DNA from: Pleurotus djamor
Taxonomy: Eukaryota > Basidiomycota > Agaricomycetes > Agaricales > Pleurotaceae
Length of the DNA: 11,812 nt
Direction: 5' to 3'
Assembly (NCBI GenBank): GCA_029747585.1
Contig: JAPEVF010001255.1
Coordinates: 1-11,812 of the forward strand
Positions within the stretch are counted from its first letter, which is position 1; every line of letters begins with the position of its first letter. Below the pieces are notes generated by a model that saw nothing but the letters and a program-made list of their open reading frames with translations, searched no databases and was not told where the DNA came from. The translations under genes were made by a program, and so were the position numbers. This document shows, piece by piece, positions 1-9,778 of the stretch.

Positions 1-1041
1 GAACAATTCGTCAGTTTATTCCAAGAACTAACCCCACTGGGCACCACGTGGCAGACACACCAGAATCAGTCGTATGTGGCTCCACCGAGTTGTTTCTGAA
101 GAGGTTGGAAACGTCGGTCGAGACTGGTCGAAAGCGGAGTGGACACCACCTTGCCTCACTGCGGAGGGTGAGAGGCATCAAGGGAAGTTGGAGCGAATGG
201 AGTGCGGGCTTCCTCATGGTACCGCGAAGTGTCGCGCATTGGTCGCGCATAATTAGCAAGGTACTTACTAGCTTCGGTCTGACGTCGAGCCAACACAGCG
301 AGAACATCGAGGATTCCGATTCAGTCAAAGTTTTCCTTCGCAGGCAGTGCTGGTGATATGGGTGTCGATAAGCACAAGCTGAACATGAGGATAAGCCTTA
401 AAGAGAGTCTGCATTTCGTCATTTTCGGCTTTTCACCGCCGGTTCATCGCGAGTTTCCTCGGTCACGGGGAGCCGCTTGCATTCGACTTCCTCAAACAAT
501 CATAGCGGTGGCTTTGAACTTGGAACGAACCTGTCCCAGGGTAACTCACCGGACTTGTTGCGGTGGAGCAGAACGTGGAAATTAGATCGACAAATGGATT
601 ACGCTGGGTGTCCGCTGAATTAAATATCCCGTCACCAAAATGAGAAAAAACCCGGTGCAGATCACAACATGGCCCAATGAGGTCAGTGGCGTCTCCAAGG
701 CCGACGATGAATTTACGTGCCTTGGCATAAGCGCCCCTTAGCGCCGTTCCTGCCACCTGCCTTCGCGAGTTCAACCATGGTGTTAGTCCAAGGACCGTTC
801 GGCTTAGTATACATGTTAGTGAAGACGGACTAGACTAATGGCATCCAGGCCTAGTAATATTAAGCAGAATGGCTCCACGTCCTTGCGCTGGCGTCCCCAT
901 TCTGCTCGTCCACCCAATTTGTCCTTCTCAGACGTATGTCGTTTTCCTTTTTCCTTCAGAAGAAATGTGAACGCCTCACGAATATTTGTGACCTTAGGAA
1001 TTGGGAGTAGCTTGATACTTGCTCAGGCTTGTCCTCCAAGG
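1..1041. other. gene-free stretch, upstream of the secreted-protein gene
   Basis: No reading frame here matches a family I know, and no chain of exons with good splice sites could be assembled. Frames of about 100 codons exist on both strands (for example minus 328-11 and minus 774-463), but their translations show no recognisable domain. The last 130 bases are probably the promoter and 5' leader of the gene starting at 1042; they contain a pyrimidine-rich run at about 925-960, a common feature near fungal transcription starts. A CCACGTGG palindrome lies at 44-51. The far left could hold the end of a neighbouring gene, which I cannot show. Confidence 0.45.
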
Positions 1042-3202
1042 ATGCTGCGATTTGTCCTCCTTGGTTCATTGTGCGCCGCCTCGGCGGTCTTCTCGGCGAA
1101 AACCAACGACTGGGACCTTCCTTGCTTCCATGGAGAGTGTGCCTATGACTTGCCTGAGAGTACTGGCTCTGGTTACATCAAAATAGTGAGCTACCTACCT
1201 CTTCCACATTGTCCTCAGCTGAAACCACGGTCCATTTCACCTCAAGTCAGGCTCGCCGGGCAATATCAAAGATATCTCCCCGGCCGCTGGGTGGGCTATC
1301 CTCTCGTGCGACCCCCACTCCCTGGTACAAGATATCCATCTCGTCTGCGAACATGAATCAGAAGTTGGCTCCTCATGCAGTCACTTGTTCATGCACGGTA
1401 ACCCAGTCGGTGCCTTGGTTCGTCTCCCAGAAAGCGTGAGTCTGCGTTCAGCTTGGAAAATGCTGCTATTAGTCTCAATGCTAGTGGATTTTAGTGCGGA
1501 AGTGGACCATTTGCCAGAATAGCTTCCGCTGGTATTGCTGATTCACAAAGCCTACCTACGCACGTTTCCCAGCGACTTAGTCGTCGTCAATTGACCCCTC
1601 AGCAAATTCACGTCCTGTCCATTGACGTAGAATTTGACAAGATTGACACAAATAAGTAGGTTTGCTTCTATCCTTAGGACCCACTACGATTCTACGAAAC
1701 GGTGTCTAGGTTTGGGTCGATATCATTTTCCGCCTCCGGGACGACCGCTCCGTCTGTGGACCAAAAGGGCGTACACTCCCGGGGCCTGCGAAAGAAGCCT
1801 ACTACGTATAGTCCGTTTGCTACCGGCCCAGGCACCTATGACTTCAACGCCAGTTCCTGCGAAGTAGCGTGAGTTCGCCCCACATCCGTTGTTTTGTCTT
1901 TCCCATTGACGCATGGGTTCTCTGCAGTGTTTCTAAATCACGAACGCTCGTTGCTGAGTCCAAGCAATGTGTACCGAAGTCGGCCGGTCTGGCGATCGAG
2001 GCTGGGAACACATTGAATGGTACTATCCATACAGGGTTCGAAGCATCTGGGACTCTTGCCCCGCCTGTCATCACGAACTTCTCGTCCTTTGTCTGTGAGT
2101 GACCTCTTCCCAAGCTACACAGTTGAAATTTAGCGCCGCTATCGGCAACGCAGCGTTTTCCGGGAACTTGAGTATTCGGTTCAATGTCTCCGCCTCTCTC
2201 ATGGTTCGTCCTCTTTCTCTGGATTATACAAGGTAAAATGTCTTACATTGTATTTTCAGGGCTCGGCAACGAAAGACGTAGACCTCTGGCACGAATTAAT
2301 TCATCCAGTCAATATTCCTGGGTAGGTTAACGACCTTCACGTCTAAAAGTCAATCACTCATATATTTGAACTTAGCGTCCTCGAAATGCATCCTTCTTTC
2401 CGATCTACGGCCTGGGTTGAAGCGCAATTTGGCCTTCCCGCTTCTGCTGATCTTCAACTCAACTTCGAAACAGATGATGGTGCGTCAGGCTCCATCCTAC
2501 TTCATCATAGGAACCGGCAATCTACATTTACTGACGGCGACCTTCTTACTTACTAAATATAGCTAGGTTATGGTACCCTCCAAGATCTGAAGCTCCCTCG
2601 ATAACGGCGAATCTCACTTATAGCCGTAAGCATCTCATGTTGTCATATGTGACGTCGACACTAACATCATACTAATAATATTCCATTTATCCTATCCCCG
2701 ACTCTCTTGTCTGTTTATTCTTTCAGATGCCGATCTCAGTGTTATTTACGGAACGACTGGTCGGACTGACATGATCGGGCATGTTACTCCCAAGATTCAT
2801 CTCAGGGTTAATGCCTTCGGCGGAAAGTACAAGACGGAGACGCGATTCCAGCTTGATATGTACAGCCTTCTTGCTGTCGGAGCCGAGACCAAGGATGGGA
2901 TGTATGGATTCGCGGCACTTAAAGGCGGTATCTCTATCAACGGGACTGCAGACGGGAATATCTATGGCCCACCGGTGAATACCACCTTCTTTGAGGAGGA
3001 GTGGGAGATTAAAAAGGTCTGCTGCCTACAATATCATGTGTTGCTTCCTGTTGTAGTTGACGCGTTGATTCCACAGACGAACTTCCCAGACGAAAGCCAT
3101 GTTCCTTTACCTGCAGATCTTTATCGGCCACTTGCCATCGACAAATCGGAATTACACTGCCCAGACGCTATTGATGGGTCAATCATCACTATTCTCTCTT
3201 AA
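1042..3202 (+). CDS. secreted protein of an uncharacterised basidiomycete family
   Basis: Exons: 1042-1185, 1247-1435, 1495-1655, 1710-1868, 1928-2098, 2134-2203, 2260-2321, 2376-2479, 2563-2625, 2727-3016, 3077-3202; about 512 aa. Residues 1-19 form a signal peptide with a hydrophobic core and an A-x-A-type cleavage site, so the product is probably extracellular. The mature start has the motif DWDLPCFHGECAYDLP, followed by a segment with DISPAAGWAILSCDP, a region with LVCEHE, and VGALVRLPES leading into CGSGPFARI. Early cysteines (about 28, 33, 69, 82, 92, 112) could form disulfides. I recognise this layout from many agaricomycete secreted proteins, but no function is known to me. The second half is rich in alternating polar and hydrophobic residues, suggesting beta structure, and has no catalytic motif I can name. 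The 35-nt fifth intron and the 60-nt stop-free last intron are the least certain parts. If the last intron is retained, 20 residues are added. Ebp2 follows on the same strand after 133 bp. Confidence 0.82.
2099..2133 (+). other. apparent 35-nt intron
   Basis: Reading straight through meets a stop at 2100-2102, so something must be removed. The strong donor GTGAGT at 2095 joined to the AG at 2133 gives a 39-nt intron but shifts the frame into an early stop. Using GTGACC at 2099 keeps the frame and continues the family-like sequence AAIGNAAFSGNLSIRFNVSA. This length is well below the other introns of the window. Confidence 0.5.
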
Positions 3203-3335
3203 ATTAGACAGTGCTTGCTTAGAGTACATAAAGTGCTTAATCACGCCCATAATCTCAGCCCCTGTCTATTTTAGTCACGTGAAGCTACGAACATTTTTCA
3301 GTGTCCAAGCATCAGCTCCCCTCTCGCCGATCAGG
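3203..3335 (+). promoter_or_regulatory. Ebp2 upstream region with TCACGTGA palindrome
   Basis: The 133 bp between the two tandem genes must hold the end of the first transcript and the start of the second. It contains the perfect 8-bp palindrome TCACGTGA at 3275-3282, about 55 bases before the Ebp2 start. CACGTG is the core site of bHLH factors such as Cbf1. Its use here is inferred only from sequence and position. Confidence 0.4.
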
Positions 3336-4784
3336 ATGCCTGCAACTCTGTCATCTACACCAAAAGCTTCCAAAGCACCCAAGGGGTCTAAAATAAAAGT
3401 AACCAAGCCTCAAGCCAAGGCGACTCGCCCCCCAACACCTCCGGAACTCTCGGATTCGGAAAATAGTGATAGTGATTATGATGGGGTGGACGAGAAGGGG
3501 ATGAATAGGTTGGTAAACGCGTTGGGGGATGATGCACTCGATGAATTCGACCAGGAGCAGCTTCGGATAGTCTTGGGAGATTCTGAAGACGAAGACGACG
3601 ACGAGGAAGGCGAGGAGGGCGAGGGCGAGGTTGCGTCACAAGGCGAGGACAGTGAAGACGAGGACGCTTCTGTCGCCGAAGATAGCGAAGCAGAGGTAGA
3701 CGATGAGGACGAAGAAGGGGGCGAGGAAGAGGAAGAGGATGACGATAGGGACGACGCCGAAGAACAATCCGACGTTGAGGAGGACGAGGAGGACGAGGAG
3801 ATTGCCTTGGACGAAATTGAGAATGCCGACATTGACGAAGATGCCGTTCCACAACAAAAGGTTCAAATTGATGACACGGTGCGCGAATTCCACTGCTCTC
3901 CTTCACCAATGAAATTTGACAGGGCTCCCCAGGTTGCTTTGGACCGGATACGAGAAACAATTCAGCTGGACCCGTCACTACCATGGACAGAAACACTCGT
4001 TGTCACATATCCCGAATCCATCGATGTGGACGTCTCCGACGACCTCAACAGAGAACTTGCATTGTGCGTGACTACCTCTATTGCTATCTACGCCATGCTG
4101 AATTATCCGTTTAGCTATAAACAAGCTCTTCACGGAGCGAACTTGGCCCGCTCTCTCGCAGCCAAGCACAAATTGCCCTTTACTCGCCCCTCGGACTATT
4201 TTGCTGAGATGGTCAAGTCTGACGCACACATGGAACGCATACGACAACGACTATTAGACGAGACGGCTGGTATCAAGAAGAGTGAGGAGAAGAGAAAGGA
4301 GCGCGAGGGCAAGAAATTCGGGAAGCAAGTTCAGCTTGAGAAACAAAAGGAAAGACAGAAGGGCAGGAAAGAAATGGAAGAGCGACTCAAGGGCTTGAAG
4401 CGAAGTGAGTCAACTTGTCCCTCTTTCACCCTTCTCCGTCGTTGACCTGACTTGTTTTCAGAACGAGGAGATGTTTTGGACAAACCCAACGATGATGACG
4501 GTTTCGACGTAGCTGTCGAAGACGCCATCTCGGATCGTCCAGCGAAGAAGAACAAAACCCAAATATCACGCAAGGCTCGAGACCAGAAATACGGCTTTGG
4601 CGGCGCCCGACGACATAGCAAACAAAATACTCGCGAATCCACGGACAGCTTCATATCTTCCTCTCGGGGTAAAGGTCGTCACGGTGCTGCTCGTGGTGGT
4701 GCAAGGGGAGGACCCAAGCGCAATTCTGGCGGAAGCAAGCGACCTGGAAAGGATAAACGCATAGCAGCCAGGAGTAAACGTTAG
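3336..4784 (+). CDS. EBP2: rRNA-processing protein Ebp2 (EBNA1-binding-protein-2 homologue)
   Basis: Exons 3336-3878, 3933-4063, 4115-4404, 4462-4784; 428 aa. Ebp2 is a nucleolar factor needed for 27S pre-rRNA processing and 60S subunit assembly, where it works with Rrs1 and other assembly factors. The N-terminus is basic (residues 8-30), followed by a PPTPPELSDSE segment and a very acidic tract at about 82-170. The conserved EBP2 domain begins near 182: VALDRIRETIQLD, then LPWTETL, YKQALHGA and LPFTRPSDYFAEMVK, then a long charged helix likely to be coiled coil (about 265-323). The family signature RDQKYGFGG lies at 361-369, and the tail is an RG/KR-rich nucleolar-type end. The start was chosen as the first ATG that leaves the whole conserved protein in frame; the open frame extends further upstream without family-like sequence. 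Introns 1 and 2 (54 and 51 nt) have no in-frame stop, so a naive reading adds 35 false residues. Removing them restores the family motifs IDDT-VALDR and NRELA-FYKQAL. Confidence 0.95.
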
Positions 4785-4877
4785 ACTTGCTCATCTGTTC
4801 GTGACGAGGGTCAACAAAATCAGCATCTATCATCAAAATATGTGCGCATTATATTACGTGGTCAATCACATCTAGCA
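4785..4877. other. short convergent 3' intergenic region
   Basis: Only 93 bp separate the stop codons of Ebp2 (+) and the MFS gene (-). Both 3' untranslated regions must fit here or overlap as antisense tails. No clear terminator or polyadenylation motif can be assigned. Confidence 0.6.
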
Positions 4878-7600
4878 TTAGTGTAAGATATTATGTTGTC
4901 CTTTGGCTCCGTCTAGTGGACGGGCTTCTTTCAAGAGTAACACGCAGCATCCCGCCAATACGAAGACAACAACGCTGGTATAAACCGGGACGGAACGGTC
5001 TACCATGAGAAGGACGCCTCCTAGCATCGGGGCGATCATGCCGCCACTGTATGATGTGTCAAGGGATGGCTAGCGGTCAGGGAATAAATAACGCACATTC
5101 GAGAGAGGGCAGAGGCAATTCCACATGCCGAACCTCGTACTAAAAGTATGGTAACAATGATCAGCGAGGTATCACGGGAAATGTTAGAACCAAACCTTTT
5201 GTCGAGAATATCTCGGGGGTCCATCTACGACACATATTAGCTTGAGAAAATACTCGGATGTAGACAGGCGTACCCATAGAGCACAGCCCACATGGCCTGC
5301 GAAGAGGTGAGCAAAGGAGAGAAACACTGATCGGTTAGTGATACGCACTGTTGCACTCAAACTAATACCGACTGTGGTGGTACGAACTGCCCACGGAGAC
5401 TCGACCCATACGAAGATCACACAGAAAATAGCAGTGATGAATGTGCTGCCCGCTAAGGACCATCTTTTGCCTAAGGACGACTCAACCATATAGGCACCTA
5501 GCTAAGTTTGTGGGATCAGTATCGTTACGACTCAGATCTGTGTCGGAAGACTTACAATGGCACCGGGGCATCCACCGAGGGTGAATATGACAACATCCCA
5601 CAGGGATGCATGCAGTGTTTTCTCTTCAGGCGTGCTGCTCTCGCTAACAGCCGATGATTCGAGTAATTTGGGGAGGAAAACGTTGAACATCGTGTAAGCT
5701 GGGCCGTGTCTGGTGAGTGAACTAGGTCCACTCTCTAGGGGAGGCAACTCACCGAGCGACATGAAGAACCAGGTACCCCATACAAGCAACGTTGTTCTCA
5801 ACCACTCTGGAGTGAGAACTAGGCTCACTCGGCTTACCCATCCTAACAACGGCCTACGTATTCGTGAAGGAAGTCTAGCACAGAATGTGCTGTTTTCATA
5901 CAGCGAGGATCGCCTCCGGGATCGAAGTGACGCAGATGAGAGACGGTTGGTGGGTCGGCGAGGTGTACGTGGGGTGGGTGGTGCTTCGACGTCACCAGCT
6001 TCGGCCTGGGAGACGTCGTTGAAAGGAAAGCGTGTTTCACGGCGAGGTGAAAGACTAGGTGGAAGTCCTAGTTCTTTGCTCGCGTCGTGATATCTAGAAG
6101 GTATGGGTGAGCGTATCTCCGGGGATGTCGAGGCTATGGGAGAAAGAGGCTCCGTAGACTGTGAGATAGAATGTGATTCAAGGGTGTTGCTAGATTCGCC
6201 TGTAGATTGGTAATGAGCAACGGATGTCTGAACCGGATTGCGGTCTGAAGAGACCGGCGGCGTTGGCTGTTTGTCTGCTTCTGACGGCTCGTGTGGGGGC
6301 GAAGACGTGCGAGTAGGTCGTTGGTCATCTACGTCATCCAACACAAGTGAAAGGTCTGAACCATTGAAACGTGAGATCATTTGAAGTGACTCGAGGGCTT
6401 CTTGAGGACGACCAGCGTGCACGAGATACCGAGGAGATTCATGGAGTTTGAAGAAGACCATTCGAGCGAGGAACATGGTCAAAGTCTGTCACATTGCGTC
6501 AGCATTAGTTTGATCGACAGCTTCTTGAACTGCTTACAATGGTGCCTAAGGCCGTAAGAAGATACTGCCAGCCGGTGTTGTCCACCTGTGGATCGCAAGG
6601 CCCGGTCGGCTTGCAAGAATGTTGAGGTACGAGGATAAGGGCCACGACAGCTGCTAGAACAGCACCGATAGAGAAGAAGACAGAGAGTGCAGTAACCAAG
6701 TATTGCTTCCCATTCGGCATGTGTTCAAGGAGGAGTGTACCATCTGTTGGCATGGAGCCCTAGATGGAACATTGAGCGTGAGCGGTTTGACTCAGACCAG
6801 GCCTACTTACTCCGACCGAGCTTCCAAGTAAAAATAGGACGACGCATAGTGATCCGAATGACCTCGAGAAGGATGCCAGTATGCCAAACACCGACGTGAA
6901 GAATAGTGTCGCATTGAATGCTGTACTGCGGCCCATAAGATCAGAACCTAGTCAATGGTATCATCCGTGAGCTATTTTCGCGTCTCTAGGTATACAAAAA
7001 ATGTCACGTACACGCGCCCCATCCAACTGCTCCAAACATCATGCCAGCAAACATTGACGACGAGAGGGTGCCTATATACGAGTCCGGCACTGATTTCAGG
7101 TGAGACTTTCGCTGCGCAGGTCCTTATAGTAGAAAAACCACTCACCACCGTAATGTCTCTGCACCCTCGGCAAGATAATAGCAATGGCTTGAATCCACAT
7201 CTACACGGCTAGTCAAGAAATGCAAAGTCGTCAGCGACCGAACTTACATTATCCGCCATCCAACCTTGATGAAGTCAAGGACTTGTGTCTCGAAAAAAGT
7301 AATTACACATTTGGCTGAAACTACTCACCCAGACCACACAGCGACAGTAACGTCCATTGGTAACTGCCTGTACAGGCATGGCACAGTTCAGCTTTCGTCA
7401 GAGAACTTGCAGGAGGTGAACACACCCATTCCAATCCGATCTATAGTCTTGTCTAGTCTCGTTCTGTCATCAAAGTCGTAGTCAGCGTTGTTGAGAAGTC
7501 GACTCTCCTGGTCGGCGTCGGCGTCGTCATCATCCTCTGGAAAGTAATTCGAGGGCATGGTTTCCCAGAAACCTGAAGCACGGGGCGTAACCGAGGCCAT
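4878..7600 (-). CDS. MFS transporter, SV2/SVOP-like
   Basis: Fourteen exons, in order of transcription: 7600-7426, 7367-7329, 7264-7248, 7200-7146, 7089-7012, 6947-6811, 6759-6538, 6485-5753, 5698-5556, 5501-5349, 5296-5274, 5224-5196, 5139-5097, 5046-4878; 671 aa. This is a major facilitator, a secondary carrier of the plasma or an internal membrane. The acidic cytosolic N-terminus leads into GSYQWTLLSLCGLGWMADN and MWIQAIAIILPRV (TM1). The loop 2-3 motif reads GACSDLMGRS (about 120-129), and the end of the first half carries FFKLHESPRYLVHAGRP (252-268). A polar Ser/Pro/Arg-rich loop of about 190 residues (268-466) links the two halves. It is followed by SLAYTMFNVFLPKLLE, LGGCPGAILGAYMVES and TPEIFSTKVRGSACGIASA. 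Substrate is not predictable; related fungal proteins are annotated as general or metabolite transporters. The intron at 5752-5699 is stop-free, but its removal is required by the family motif SLAYTMF. The CDS ends in LLLKEAR plus a short tail. Confidence 0.9.
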
Positions 7601-7823
7601 CTTTGTCGGAGATGGCGCAATTTAAGCGTGCAGGAAGAAGGGGGACTGAGTAAGCTTTAAGCAGGCTCAATTTGGTTGTAATGGCATCAGTGAAGCGATT
7701 CGGGCGGTCAACCGGTCACATGTCACTCAAGGGAACTACGCATAATCGATGCACTCTAACGATTGGTCTACACATAACTAATACGCATAAAGCTAGTACA
7801 GGGTGGTGTGTCTATGAATACAG
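7601..7823 (-). promoter_or_regulatory. MFS gene promoter and AA14 3' region
   Basis: These 223 bp separate the AA14 stop from the MFS start, both on the minus strand. On that strand there is a pyrimidine-rich run (7632-7645) about 35-45 bases before the MFS ATG, typical of fungal transcription-start context. A CCAAT box lies at 7762-7766 (seen as ATTGG on the plus strand), about 165 bases upstream. Function is inferred from position. Confidence 0.4.
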
Positions 7824-9514
7824 CTACAAAATTGGAAGTAACATGAAAATTGGTAAGAGTGTCCACCAAACATAGAGCGGATATGTTATCGTCGTGATGG
7901 AAGTCGCGCCGTTGTCCGCTTCCGAGGATGTTGTAGGCTGAGGTGATACTGAGGTCGGTGTCGCTGTTGATGTTGATACTGAGGTAGCGCGAAGGGTTGT
8001 GAATGGAGAGGTTGGAACAGGCGTTGAGGGGACGTTGACAAAGATATCATTCTGTGCGCCTGAGCCTTGCATGAGTCATTTGTAAACGGCGAAAAGTAGC
8101 GAAGCACTTGCCATCCGCAAAGCCTAATTTTGCGTTATAGGCCGGCGAACGCGGCTGACCAGAGAGGTCTGCGCCACTGACTTCAATGTTATTTCCTTCT
8201 GCCTGATTCCAGAATATCATCTGTTTGGCACCGCGAGTACACCGAGAGGGATCGTCTTCACACCAAACGGCGGGTTGCCCTGATGCCAGTCTGACGGATG
8301 AGCCTGAAGGAGATACGTTCGTGACGCGACATCGATAAGGGAGCATGTACATATTCGGTTCTCCACATCTGAGTGTGATGGTTAACCTCGGAGAAGCGAG
8401 TCAAACAGGGCTGCAAAGAACGCACCCGTTAGGAACCCAACCCCACTGAGAGGAAATCGAGGAAATTGGTAAGGGGATCGAGACAGGACCGATTAGAAGC
8501 ACCACTCACAGCACAGATACAACCTTCTTCGGGACACGCCGGCATCGCAGAGGGCACAGAGTAATTGGCGATCCGCCTCCATGGTGTGCTGTGTCCATTA
8601 ATAGCTCAGCAAACGGAGGAAGTCATTCAAGGAAAGCTTACTGGTATGCGACAGTGAAAACCACAAGATTCTCTGGCGTGACCCGAGTGATATCAGACTG
8701 AAAATGCTAGTCAATCCAGCTGAACGCTGCAGGTCACAAAACCAATTCTCACCTCGTAAGAAATGGCGAACGCAGTTCCAGCAGCCATGCTCTCGTTTTG
8801 CGTATGGACTGTTGTGTGAATTGAGGTCAACTAGATGACGACAAGATCTGCTGGACTCACTATTGGGTTCGCCGATGCATGGCAGGTTTCCATCGGGTAA
8901 ACGGCTGAGACTGGGCATTTCTTGCCCATTCGTCCACTCTCCAGCAAACCTCCCGTCGAAAGAAAGCGTGGTAGCAGCTTGGTTGACTGCATGCTCAACC
9001 GTAAATTGGCCCCCAGCGGGTCTGCAGTCGTCCAGTCAGAAAAAAGCCGCACGCCAGCCAGTTTTTGACTCACAACTCTAAGAAGTCCCCCGGGGCTGGT
9101 GGAAACTGATCGCACTACGGTACGCGTCAAACACGACTCTCGATCAGTGAAATGGGAGGCGTACATTGTTAACATGGTGGAACCACCAGTCGTCTCTACG
9201 AAGCTTAACAATGGTATCAGCTCAATTCGGGCAGACACTCAGCCTGAGACATACTTGAAACAGAGGTTGTACGGCGGCGTTGCTGTTCTGGTTCACTGTG
9301 CCTCGTTCGTTACCCTACGCCGACATGATTAATAAAATCGAGAGCGTCGCTGATCAGCAAGCTCACATTCAAGCAGTACATGCCTAGTCATCATGGTGGA
9401 ATAAGTAATCGTCCGAAGCAAGTGGTTAGCATCGCAAAACGTGCCTTTGTGCCATGCGGCAACATGTGCATTGGAAACCCCGAAAAGAGCAGATATTAGA
9501 AGCACAAAGAGCAT
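7824..9514 (-). CDS. AA14-type lytic polysaccharide monooxygenase with Ser/Thr stalk and GPI-type tail
   Basis: Exons: 9514-9380, 9314-9255, 9203-9165, 9114-9074, 9021-8861, 8808-8753, 8697-8642, 8588-8510, 8445-8426, 8368-8112, 8059-7824; about 379 aa. A 16-residue signal peptide ends in SNA directly before [11 protein letters not shown], giving the N-terminal histidine that LPMOs need for the copper histidine brace. Conserved blocks follow: [134 protein letters not shown] and [19 protein letters not shown]. His147 and an aromatic residue such as Tyr223 are candidates for the other copper-site positions. From 312 on, a Ser/Thr/Pro-rich stalk leads to a hydrophobic C-terminus (about 361-379), which suggests cell-surface GPI anchoring. 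AA14 enzymes were reported to act on xylan-coated cellulose, but I treat the substrate as open. The family call rests on remembered motifs. The exon 1 end is uncertain, and the last intron is GC-AG. Confidence 0.82.
8060..8111 (-). other. GC-AG intron
   Basis: Between the codons for FADG and AQNDIF the only frame-keeping donor is GCAAGT, preceded by G. It is paired with CTCAG 52 nt later. G|GCAAGT is the usual context of GC-AG introns. No GT donor near this point preserves the conserved sequence on both sides. Confidence 0.8.
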
Positions 9515-9778
9515 TCGTAGTATGAACCGAAATGTTCAGAAAGTGGGGAGATAGTCGTGAAGTCGTGAATCGTCGGTATTAAGCTGGCACAGCCAGACTC
9601 TGTTATCAAAACAGATAGTGAACGGAGAGAAGGGGGGGAAGAACACGAGGGGGGAATGTCAGGCGATGTCATGCCGTTTGCTCTATGTATGGGTCGCTGC
9701 GCACAACAATGCCGTGGCCAGGAAAGCTTGGTGACAGCCTGCTGGAACAAAAAGATACGAACAATGGGTGGCGGCGAG

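Noticed and set aside
11..328. Minus-strand frame with a perfect GTAAGT donor at 269-264
   Set aside because: A single splice-like site is weak evidence. The spliced continuations I tried give no family-like protein.
463..774. Minus-strand frame of 103 codons upstream of the secreted-protein gene
   Set aside because: No recognisable domain and no good exon partners were found.
3388..3996. Long antisense frames opposite the Ebp2 acidic exon, one almost all serine
   Set aside because: They are the reverse reading of GAC/GAG-rich codons for Asp and Glu. The composition explains the openness, and there is no domain.
9543..9548. GTGGGG fitting the CreA/Mig1 consensus just before the AA14 start
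   Set aside because: It is a single degenerate 6-base match lying within about 30 bases of the ATG, likely in the leader; too weak to list.
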